Positions 28,701-40,700 of a stretch of DNA of 64,000 nt are shown here, piece by piece. Under the pieces are notes generated by a model. That model had not been told where the DNA came from. It saw only the letters and a program-made list of their open reading frames with translations, and did not search any database. The stretch spans positions 4,280,001-4,344,000 of the forward strand of contig NC_088304.1 in assembly GCF_032854445.1 (NCBI RefSeq). The letters run 5' to 3'. The position numbers and the translations under genes were made by a program. This DNA is from Liolophura sinensis. Lineage: Eukaryota; Mollusca; Polyplacophora; Chitonida; Chitonidae. Each line of letters begins with the position of its first letter. Position 1 is the first letter of the stretch.

Positions 28701-31700
28701 AAAAAATATTTAGGACGCTTGATTTGTGGGAAGGTACATGCTTTTGCATTAATCTAATTTTGCTTGATAAGTGAAACAATCCTTGTAACTAAAGTCTAAA
28801 TCAGCTGTTTCATTATTTTTTGTTCGTGAAAATTTGTATATGTGATAGGCTTGCTGCTGGTTTGCCCTGTGTTTCCTCCAACTGTAAACTTGACTAATGT
28901 CAAATGTAAGTGAATACAAAAAAAAGATTAAATTTGTAAATTAATAAATATAAAGAAATAAAAAAACCCTGTAAAATAGTAAATAAATCTATTCAGTGAA
29001 TCACTAGATACATCTAATAAATCAGTTTAATAATTACATCAGTTTATCAAGTCAAAGAAATCAGTTAATCAGAAAGAAAACTTTATTGCATGAATAAATC
29101 AAGCAAAAAACATGAAGTACACTGCTCTTTTTGTCCTGCCCAGTCATGTGATCCAAATGATGCGTTGTGTGAAGGGGAACAGTACGGGCTGTAGTTACGA
29201 CGAGGAAATGAGATCTGCAGAAATCTTGTCTGCTGAGCTGGAGAAGGTCAGGGAAGACTGTGGGGATGTGCTGGGTGAAGAGTCCAGAGAAGAGGAGAGA
29301 TGTGCAGCAATTCCACGACCCTGTCACATGGAGCGTGCACTGGCGTGTGTGTCAAACTTCACCACAATTGCGGGACCAGGAGCAGACTGGAGTGAGCACT
29401 GCCTGTGAGTATGCCAGTTCCTTCATTTATTCTTCAAAAATTTCAAGAAAACAATTAACCTGCAAAGGGATTGAAGTGAAAAACAAAGTCATGAAACTAA
29501 AAGTTTTCTGCAATGTTACCTTAGATGAGAATCACAGAAGTAGAATAAAATGTCTTCCATGGTTTGAAAATAATTCCATGTCTACCTATGCAAATTTTTG
29601 AGTTAAAAATCAAAGAGAATTTGCTGTGGATTATCCCTCTTTGTCTCCTCTCCTTTGCACAGGAGAGCAGAAAGCATGCTGACCTGCTTCCGCATGGAAA
29701 TGTCCGGCTGCTTGTCGTCTCAGATGTTACTGGGACGCCACTTTCTACAAGAGGCGCTTGACTTGATTGGCTCAAACTGTGACAGTGTTGATCTTACCGA
29801 GTTCATGGTAACCAATCACATAGCCCGACCGGACTCCACCTATCTGCTTCTCCATCGTTTTTCTAAGGCCGTCTCAGTTTTCCTCCGAGACGTTCGTTTG
29901 GAGACAGACGAGACAAGTTATCTTTTCCTGCTGAACAAGCTGAAAGAGGTAGAAGCTGAGGCTCTAGATGACCCTCCGTCCACTTTGGTGAAGGTTTTAC
30001 TGAACAAACTCAGCATGCTGATGCGACCATTGAACATGGCCATAACAAAACATCTGGAGGGTAAGTCTGCTATCTACGGTTTCATGTTGTTTTATTTTAG
30101 ACTGTCTAAATTTTAATGCATTGTGTGATATTCCTAGTGACTAGTTGGGGGTTTGGTTGGGGTGGGGGTGGTTGTGGGGGTGGCGGACTGGAAAGTCTTC
30201 AGATGTTCTTGTGAATGCTGTTAAACACCTGTCAAGTCACTCATTATCTTACTGACAGGAGAAGGTATATTATGTATACGGGAAGAGTGCTTGAGTGTTG
30301 TGTATTGCATGGATTTGTTGACTGTTATTGCATACTTGCGTACACAAACAAAGATGCATGTACAGTTTTAAACTTGTATTTCCAACAGATTCACAAAGCA
30401 TTACCATTTCTTTTCGCAAACCTGGCACAACCCGATCTTCTGTTTATTTATTTATTTATTTATTTATTTGATTGGTGTTTATTTCAGTTGTTACATGAAC
30501 TTTCAGTCATCATGCCGAGATCCTTATCAAATGAATAAAAACGTGGATTTCAAATAAAATGAAACGAATGATATACTGTACAGTGGAATATGTTCGTACT
30601 TAGCAGCCAGCCAGTTTTTCTGTGAGATAAACAGATATTCACTTAATAATGATCAGGGCAAGAGGATCAGAAGCTTGTGTCATATTTTAAGCCTACAGAT
30701 GAAGTAGTATGTGTATGTAATTCCTGGGGGCCTCCGTGGCTCAGTTGGTTAGCGAGCTAGCACAGTCTAATGACCCAGGAGTCTCTCACCAATGCAGTTA
30801 CTGTGGGTTCAAGTCCAGCTCATGCTGGCTTCCTCTCCCGCCGTACGTGGGAAGGTCTGGCAGTAACATGCAGATGGTCGTGGGTTTTCCCCAGGTTCTG
30901 CTCGGTTTCCTCCCACCATAATGCTGGCTGCCACCGTATAAATGAAATATTCTTGTGTACGGTGTAAAACACCAATGAAATTAATAGATAAATAAATGTG
31001 ATTCCTGTTGTTTTGACAGAGAGCCGACAAGGGAGTTGCCCTGTCCTGGATGATGATGTGGTGGGTGTCTGCGCAGAGCTGTGCACTACAGATGCTGACT
31101 GCGAGGGACATCAGTTGTGTTGCAGCAACAACTGCGGCCACTCCTGTCAATACCCATCAAGTGAGTGTGGCTCAGCCTCAGCCTCTGGCCATTTCCTCCA
31201 AGCCAGTTTTCACTTTATAAAGTATAATGAAATGAAAGGTTTTAAATTCTTAATGGTGTACCCAATAGCAAACCTTAACAGACAACAAACCTGTTTGATA
31301 AACCAAAGCAGAATTGACCCATGTGATAACTGGCAAACGGACACACGTACATGTAACCGCTAAAAAGCGGCCTGTTGTCAATTGGCCTGTTACAGTTTTA
31401 ACTTTTCATGTCAATGCTTAAATAGTAGCAAATTACAAACCCCCTAACACAGTGACTTCAGCAAGAGTAGGTAATGGAGTTCTAGATTCTTAGCAAACCA
31501 TATTCCCAAGGGGCCAAATTATCTCTCTGTTTACACCATCAAACTTTACATCGCAGAGCCTGTATTTGGTGCCTGTCCCCACCCTGCTATGCCATCCATG
31601 GTCCAGAAAGAGTGTGACAGAAACTGTACGTCGAATGAAGACTGCTCGGATGAAGAGCTCTGTTGTACCTCAGAGTGTGGACAGACCTGCCAGCAAGCTG

Positions 31701-34700
31701 TGGGTAAGCCAAAACCATTTGCTTTACATTCATGTTACAGAGCGGATTAAGCAGGAGTGGAGATAAACAATATGTACAGAAATGAAACTTACCAACAGTA
31801 CCACTCTCCTCTGAGATCTGCTGGAGCTTCCTCCATATTAGCTGGGCCATCAGTATAGGAAAACTGTCCAGTGGTGTTTTCATCTTATAGGGTAGCTTCG
31901 AGCTTGTTGTTAAAGGTATTAAAAATAGTCCTACTGTATCATGTGACCTGTGAAAAATGTTAGCAATGTTTGTTGACATTATTTATCGATTACTTTACTC
32001 ATTGTGCTCTGGAGGCACAAATGACACAGATTTTCCTTCAGGAACTTCTTCCAGTTCACAAACTTTCAACACCTCAGTTCCTACTGTAAATAGCTTTTTG
32101 TGTAACTTTTTTCAAAAGCCTGTGTCATTGTAGGTGCGATCAGTAATAGTTGCCCTCAGTTGGTTAGTGCACTAGCGCAGCGTAATGACCCAGAAGCTTC
32201 TCACCCAATGCGGTCACTGTGAATTCAAATCCAGTTCATGTTGGCTTCCTCTCTGGCCGTACGTGGGAAGGTCTGCCAGCAACCTGGTCATGGGTTTCCC
32301 CCGGGTTCTGCTCGGTTTCCTCCCACCATAATGCTGACCGCCGTCGTATAAGTGAAATATTCTTGAGTACGGCGTAAAACACCAATCAAATAAATAAATA
32401 AATAAACAGTAATAGTTGCCTAACATTTTTGACATGTTACATGACACGATAGGACTTTGTTTTCAGCTTTACCTAAAAGAGTTCTTTCTTAGAACTCCCC
32501 TATTGAATTGAACTGGGTTTAGTAGAATCTATCTTTTTAGATGATTGTCTATAAATGTGGGTACAGTCAACTGTTGACCATATATTACTTTTGTGAAATT
32601 GAAAGCATGGCAGTTCACCTGTAAGGGAGATTATGGGTTGACCAGGCTTGTCATTGATTTATTTAATCGTATAATAGGGTTGCATATTATTGTGTTAATA
32701 TTTAATTTTTTTTTTTGTCTTTTACAGTATCAGAGTTGAGAAATGAATCACTGCCAGGTAAGCCAATACAATCCTTCTACAGACAGTTAGAACTCAAGCA
32801 ATCATTAAGTGTAGGCTTATAGGAAAACTTACAATAAAATGCCAGTAGATCGGCCTTGGACAAATGAGGTCACAGGTTCAAATCCATCTGTGGCTGGTTT
32901 TGTCATGGCTTTTATGTCAGGAGGTTTGTATAAAGGTTCCTTACAGATGCTAGTGGTTTGTACTGGACCCTGTAGTTTCCCCCACCCATAAACCTAGCTG
33001 GTCTCCGACAAGTAAGCGAAGTTGGGAGACATGGGATTAAACCGGGATTGGGTCATACCAAAGACTTTAAAAATTTTACTTGTTCCTACCTGGCTTGGAA
33101 CTCAGGGCTGAGAGGTGAAGGCAAGGAAATAGGACTTTTTGGTCCTGTGTCGGTATAACGTGACTGGGTGGGGTGTCATGCTTGGTGTCTTCAGCATGGT
33201 ACTTCAGTGGTGACAGCACTTTGGCAGCAAGAGGATGTTTATTATATAAACACAACTAACGACTCCTGGTCATCATATGAGTGAAAAATGACTAAGTTGG
33301 AAGCAAAAACCCAAGCATACATACATGCACACATAGACAAGCAAAATTGTAGACAAAAAAATCACCCTAACACTGTGTGTGCAGCGTATCAGCATGGTGT
33401 TTCAGATGTCCCCTGTCTTCTTCTTTTTAGATTCTTGTGATGTTGAAAGTGCTACAGAATGTGTTCAGACATTCCTGACATCTATTGTAAACAGCTTCTT
33501 CATCCCACTGTCATCGTTTGATGATTTGGTCTGCAGGTAAGTCTGCCCCTGTGATTCTTCTTTGGTGATATTTGAACAGTTCCTTCCTCCTTCTGTCATC
33601 ATTTGATGACTTGTCTGCATGTAAGTTGTGTCTGTCTCTGTGACTCTTTTTGGTAATATCTGAACAGTTTCTTTATGCCTCTGTCAGTGTTTGAGGATTT
33701 TTCTGCCCATAATTTGTGTCTGTCTCTGTGACTCTTTTTGGTAATATCTGAACAGTTTCTTTATGCCTCTGTCAGTGTTTGAGGATTTTTCTGCCCATAA
33801 TTTGTGTCTGTCTCTGTGACTCTTTTTTGGTAATATCTGAACAGTTTCTTTATGCCTCTGTCATTGTTTGATGACTTTGTCTGCAGGTAAGTTGTGTCTG
33901 TCTCTGTGACTCTTTTTTGGTAACATTTGATGATTTTCCAAGGTGTGCGAGCAATACTGGTGTTTTTATCACCTTCAGCCTTTATCTGTACTCGCGTAAA
34001 TTTGTTATAGTTTTTGATGCTGTTAAGAAAGAGGTTGATTATAACCTTTTTCCAGACATAGCAATCAAGAACACAATTACATGAAAGTTGTGTTACATAC
34101 ACTTTTACCTGAAGCCAATTGCCAAAGTTACAATTGTGTTGCACCCTGAACTTCACAGCACCTAACTTATGACATGAAGTGCTGCATGGGCTAATACCAT
34201 GGAGCTGATTTTGCAATACACATTCAAAGTTTTTCACTGGTGTTCTTTTATAAACCTTTTCAAGCTGTAGAAAGTGAAAATATCATTTTACAACTTTATA
34301 TTCAGGGATTTATTGGATTCTTTTCATAAGTATCATGTTGATTACGATAAGTGACTTTTATTTTTATAAGCATCATGTTGATTATGATAAGTGACTTTTA
34401 TTTTTATAAGCACCATGATGATTATGATAAGTGACTTTTATTTTTATAAGTATCATGTTGATTACGATAAGTGACTTTTATTTTTATAAGCACCATGATG
34501 ATTATGATAAGTGACTTTTATTTTTATAAGCGTCATGTTGATTACGATAAGTGACTTTTATTTTTATAAGCATCATGTTGATTATGATAAGTGACTTTTA
34601 TTTTCATAAGCATCATGTTGATTATGATAAGTGACTTTTATTTTTATAAGCACCATGATGATTATGATAAGTGACTTTTATTTTTATACGCATCATGTTG

Positions 34701-37700
34701 ATTATGATAAGTGACTTTTGTTTTTATAAGCACCATGATGATTATGATAAGTGACTTTTATTTTTATAGGCATCATGTTGATTATGATAAGTGACTTTTA
34801 TTTTTATAAGCACCATGATGATTATGATAAGTGACTTTTATTTTCATAAGCATCATGTTGATTACGATAAGTGACTTTTATTTTTATAAGCACCATGATG
34901 ATTATGATAAGTGACTTTTATTTTTATAACCATCATGTTGATTACGATAAGTGACTTTTATTTTTATAAGCATCATGATGATTATGATAAGTGACTTTTA
35001 TTTTCATAAGCACCATGATGATTATGAGTCAGTGACTTTTATTTTTATAAGCACCATGTTGATTATGATGAGTGACCTTTACTTTTATAAGTATAATTTT
35101 GATTGTGATAAAAGACCTGGTTTGAAGCATGGGACATATGAGAATAGTTCATTTTATCTGTGTGTTCTGTGAGATTTGTTTTACCTATTTCAGAGGATTG
35201 ACCACATTGGAGGAATGTACAATGAAGAGCATTCCAAGTTGTCCTAGTCGAATCAGACGTCGGTTTATCACTATCACAGATTGGGTTGCCATGGCAACCA
35301 ACACACTTTGTGTCTTCGGAACTGTTCCAAAGCCAGTCATAGAATCATCAGTCTGCATGCCGCATGTCGCACATCGCTGTATTGAAAGTTTGAGGTCCAA
35401 ACATTTCCATGCTAAAACGACAGAGGACCAGACTGCTGTTTGCGAGTGAGTTATCTCCCCTTAAGGATGTCGTTTTGCTATGCAGCGAAGTCTCTGCATT
35501 TGGGAAAAGTTAATTGATAATTTTTAATTGAAAAGAAAAACTTTATTTATTTAACTCTTAAAGACACTTCTATGAAACTGGGTGCCCTCTGCTAGAAATC
35601 AAATGTACTGTTTCTCCTGTTTGATGGTACATGCTGTGTTACTGCTCAAAGCTTGGCATTAATGTGTCTCTGTGCTGGCAGACTGGTAGACTACATCCTG
35701 GAGTGTGTTCAGAAAACTGGGATGACTTGCACTGGGTCGGACCTCAGTGATATCCAGACAGCCTTGACCTTCACCCTCCGTCTCATAGGCGACAACTGCG
35801 AATACAATCTGGCTGATTTTTCCCTTGGCTCATTCTTTGACCTTGCGTCAAACGTTTGCTCGGTGCGGGGTTTTTGGTCTTGTGATTTTACGGCAACAAA
35901 TTTCTGCGGGTGAGTGAAGGAAGCCATGAATTTTGAACATTATCTCAGTTAATGGAGACAGTAGATGGTTTGAAAGAAAAAGTTTTTTTACATATATCTG
36001 AAACATTTACAAAAAATCTGCAAAGTGAGTGGACCAGTAGATGTTTGAAAATGATGCAGATTTTTATTCCTGTATATCAGCATGTAATATTTCTTTGTTG
36101 TAGCAACATTCAGCAGAAATTTGGCTGCTATTCTCAGAATCTGGTGGGCTGTCCTCTGTGGCAGTCTGCAGGCTTCACACTTGACCTTCTCTCTGAAGGA
36201 GCATTCCTGGATGAGTGTGGTGTACAGTTATCTTTGCCCTCTTTCCCCGATGACCCCACAGGCCCGGCATTCAAATGCCTGAGGACATTTTCTGATAGCT
36301 TCACGGAGTCTATTCATCGTCCGGCACACGGCGTGATTGACATCTGTCGTCACATTGATGCGTTGACCTTGTGCACGTCTGAAGCTGTCAGAGCAGATGG
36401 TTTCCCGCATGAGGTCGGAAAAGCGCTCACGCACACAGTGAAAATGCTCGTGGTGGCCTCTAGTGCTAGGTGTGAACAAGAAAGTAAGTCCAATGTTCTA
36501 AGTGAAATGCATGAAGGCAGCGTACCTAAGAATCATGTACTTGTTTCAGGTTTGATTTATGGCTGTAGTATCAAAATCAAAATTAATGTCTGGACCCTCA
36601 AAAGTTGTTTGAAAGCTTTAAATATTAGTTAGTGTTCTTACTGGGTCAACGTGGTGTTGGATTTTTTGTTAAGAAGTTTTTGTCCTAAGTCCTGGGCACT
36701 CTGCTTTCCCTTCACCCAAAAAGCTTAGTACCGTCAAGTGAGAGTCAAACAGCACTCAAATAGGTAAATAATATCTGACTGTATTCACTGCTCTGAGTCA
36801 TTTTCCATATTGAATGTAGCACATACTTGTGTTTGCTTGCGCTCATATTTGGCAGTTAAATTCTGTTCTGTCTGTCTGTTGAATTTGGAATGCTACTCAT
36901 GTGTACAAACAAATTATTTAATATTCAAAAACAACACTCAGTATAAAAGTAGTTTGTATGTAGTGTATCAAGCTGTAGCAGTAACTTTGAATGGTTTAAA
37001 GTAGAAAGCAGTCTAATATGACCTGATACATTTTTGTAAACCAAATTAAATTAAATTAAAATTAAACCAAATTGTCAGCTGGATTTAATCCAGGTTGAAC
37101 ATGATGTAGTATGTTCAGTGTAGACCAAAAAGCTATAGGTATAGACAAATTAATTTATATTCAAAGACAACCTCAGCATAAAAGCAGTTGACTTCAAAAG
37201 TTTGTCTCTTGTGTATTAAGCAAGTGGAGTAGATTTAATGTATAACAGTGTGGTACAACTGCGTATTTTTGTGAACTGAATTAAGTCCAGGTCAGATATG
37301 CTGTAGTCTGAAACGATCTTTGTATTTAATAACTCTCTCCCATTTGTTGGTAGAAATGCAGATCCCACTGGTGTGTCACAGTTGCCATGGCGACGCTGAT
37401 CAGTCATGTGAAGACACAGAAGTTTGTTCTAGTGACCAACGGGTGAGTGAGAACTAAATCAGCCTCTAGTGTGGCGTGTTGTAGGGCCTACTGCTAAAGA
37501 AGTGGAGGATATTCTGTATAATTAAGCCACAACTATTGACATTCTTCTTTATCTTTAATGAGATAAGGGGCCTCCGTGGCTCAGTCGGTTAGCGCGCTAG
37601 CGCAGCGTAATGACCCAGGAGCCTCTCACCAATGCGGTCGCTGTGAGTTCAAGTCCAGCTCATGCTGGCTTCCTCTCCGGCCGTATGTGGGAAGGTCTCC

Positions 37701-40700
37701 CAGCAACCTGCGGATGGTCGTGGGTTTCCCCCGGTCTGTGCCCGGTTTCCACCCACCATAATGCTGGCCGCCGTCGTATAAGTGAAATATTCTTGAGTAC
37801 GGCGTAAAAAACACCAATCAAATCAAATTAATGAGATAAACAGGTTGTCAGTATTAAACACGTCCATGAAAGGAATTGAGTTTTGGACAAGTTTTAGCGA
37901 AAATTTCACGTCAAATGTATAAAAACTAAAGGACAAGTTTGAATACTAATTTTGAAATGTGCCTCAAAATCGAGAATTACAATCATGTCATGTTTACTAG
38001 TCATGATATTCCTTATTCATCCAATCGTAACTTCAAGAAATAGCCACGATGAGCTGTTTGACTGGAATATCGCCAAATTTTTTGGAATAATATCTAAATT
38101 CTCCAGGGTTCAGTCGTTCATCACAGCCTATAAAAGTTCCTATTTGTAGGAGCTTAATGGGGTCACATGATCCCACCTTTATTCACGTAAATTCTGACCC
38201 ATTTTCTCACTAGCTCACCACAAGTGAACTTGTAGCCAACTAATGGCCTTCCATTACTGTTCCCTTATATAACTTCATGTTGTCATAAACGTTACAATGG
38301 AAGTGATTCTGTGGATATGATAACCAGCTTCAGATTTATTTATTTATTTATAAGTGAAAGAAAACTATAAAACAAGTATTAGAATATGAGGTCTTCGTAG
38401 ATGACCTTTACCCTAATTTCTCAGGTCACAGTTCATATTTGGCTATATTTCACTTGTATGTGTTCAAGTATTGAAAAAAAAAAATGAAGTGATCACAGTA
38501 AATCTCCATAAATGAGTTGTTTGAAGCTCCATGCCCTAATCAGATTGTAATCAGTGCAAATGACCCTTTTTCCTCCTTTCTCAGTTTATTTTTGGCTCTC
38601 TAGCTTTCGTTTCAAAGACAATGTTCCAAATCTGCATATAAGGCAGGTATCTAGTATTTGGGATTGGGTGAGGGGAATGTCCAGTTGTGATGGGGGTTTG
38701 GCTTTCGCTCTTTATCATGTCGTGCATTTTCTACCCCTTCAGTCCTGTATCACTATCAGAGACGAGGCTGCGGGCTCTGTCACACGGGGATGTTTGGAAA
38801 CGGAGGCCTGTCGTAACCGTTGTCAGGGACGACACGGCGTGGATCGTCAGTGCTGGGAGTGCTGTGACACCCCGGGCTGTAATAACCCTAACAATGACAC
38901 TATGCCCGACACCGATCGTCTTCCAGAGTCGTTTCTGCCAAAGTTGATTTTACCTGAAGGTAATCCTTAGATCCGAAAACAGGCTCTTGCTTGTTCATCG
39001 AAAGCAGCTGATCACCCCTTCACTGATCAGGTTGCTGGATCAAATCCAGCACTGGATGATTTGGCTGTGGCTTTAAGTCAGGGGGATATGTTAGAAGACT
39101 GTAAACAAGACTGTTGTCGCCTAAGTGAAACTACCCTGAGTATGTTATTAGGTACCAAACAAATAAACAAATTTACAAACATTGTAACACAGTTTTTTGG
39201 CTAATTTTTTGAGAAGAGCTTTTCCGTGTAGGTTTGTGATCATCTTATAGCACATTTTTGTCTCTGTCAGCTTGTTGCAAGAGACAGAAAAGATATTACC
39301 GTTTAAAATGGGTAAATGGTAAGTTCCTAAGAGTTATAAAACAGGAGCAATTACATATTTAGATATTTTGAGAAAGGCAGTAATTTGAGCTATTCTTGGT
39401 GAATGCAGAAATTTAATTTCATAAGCCAGTGTGAATTTATAATTTTTTGCTAAAGGTCGCAGATATAGCATATTACTACTAATCCGATTTTGTACGCACT
39501 TTCTTACCGCTGTTTTCAGTGGTCTGATGAACCTTACAAACATTGCGTTATTGTTTTTCATTTTTACCAGATTTTTGGAAGTTGAACTGCTGCTGATATA
39601 TAAAAAATACCCTTAATCTCTATAACTATAAAGTTACTATTATTCTGCTCATGAAAGTTTTGTTTATGACCTCGGCTTGGTTTATATGCCTTTTTATATT
39701 ATAAAGCAAACAAGTGGAGAGAAAGTATTAAATAAAAACCTACTTTATCTTTGTGTTTCATAGAAACCAGCTCTTGTCCTGTGTCCGTCTTTGCCAAGTG
39801 TGTGACGAGGTTTGTCACATTGATGTTGACATCTGGGGTTTACTCACAGAGAGACAGGGGGATCCAGTGTGGGTAAGTATGCCAGATGAATTTGAAAATG
39901 TTTTCCTCAAATGGTAACAAGATTTATTCAATGCGCTTTTTTTTTATATCTTTAGGCATTCATGTTTGAAAGGTTTTTGGTAGCTGCTACAACAAGTTAC
40001 TGTTATTTTGATTCAAGTTTAGGAAAGGAGTAAGCTTTTTTAAAAGGGAAAGTTAATAATGATGTACATTTCACGCATGTACAGTTATAAAGCTCTTATC
40101 AAATTTTCCCACTGAACAGTCTGTTCCATTGAGCAAACTGGACAAGGCCTTTATCAGATAAGTTAGGACAGACAGAAATGTGATTTAAAGTTTGCAAATA
40201 AAAACCAGAATGTGGTCCTGTTAAAATTCTTATTTACCAGCATTTTATCTTGCCAAAATGGGTGTCTTCCACAATACTTTTCCCTTAAAGTTTTTTAAAT
40301 GACCCTTTGAAAGAGTTTTGCTGTAGGGATTGATGACTTGTTAGCCCAGTGTCTCAAAGTAACAGGAGTAGAGATCAGGATTCCTCGTTTTGTAATGAAC
40401 CACAAGTACATGTTTCAACAGATCTTTTTGGCTGCTATTGTTTCACGGGCACTTCAAAAGTAAAAACTTCTGTAAGGAAAACTTTTATTTACGTAAACAG
40501 CAACTTTTTTTTTTTTTACGACTTTAATTTTTTTGAAACTCTTGTATTGGGCGACAGTGAATTTCAAACAAATAAGTATTATTGTATTACTTTGATGATG
40601 ATGTTAGTGTATAAAACAGGGTGATCTGTAAGCGCCACTAAGCTGAGGGGAATTTGACTCCTTTAGCCTGGTGGTAGAAGTGTGGACTCCAAACAGGAGA

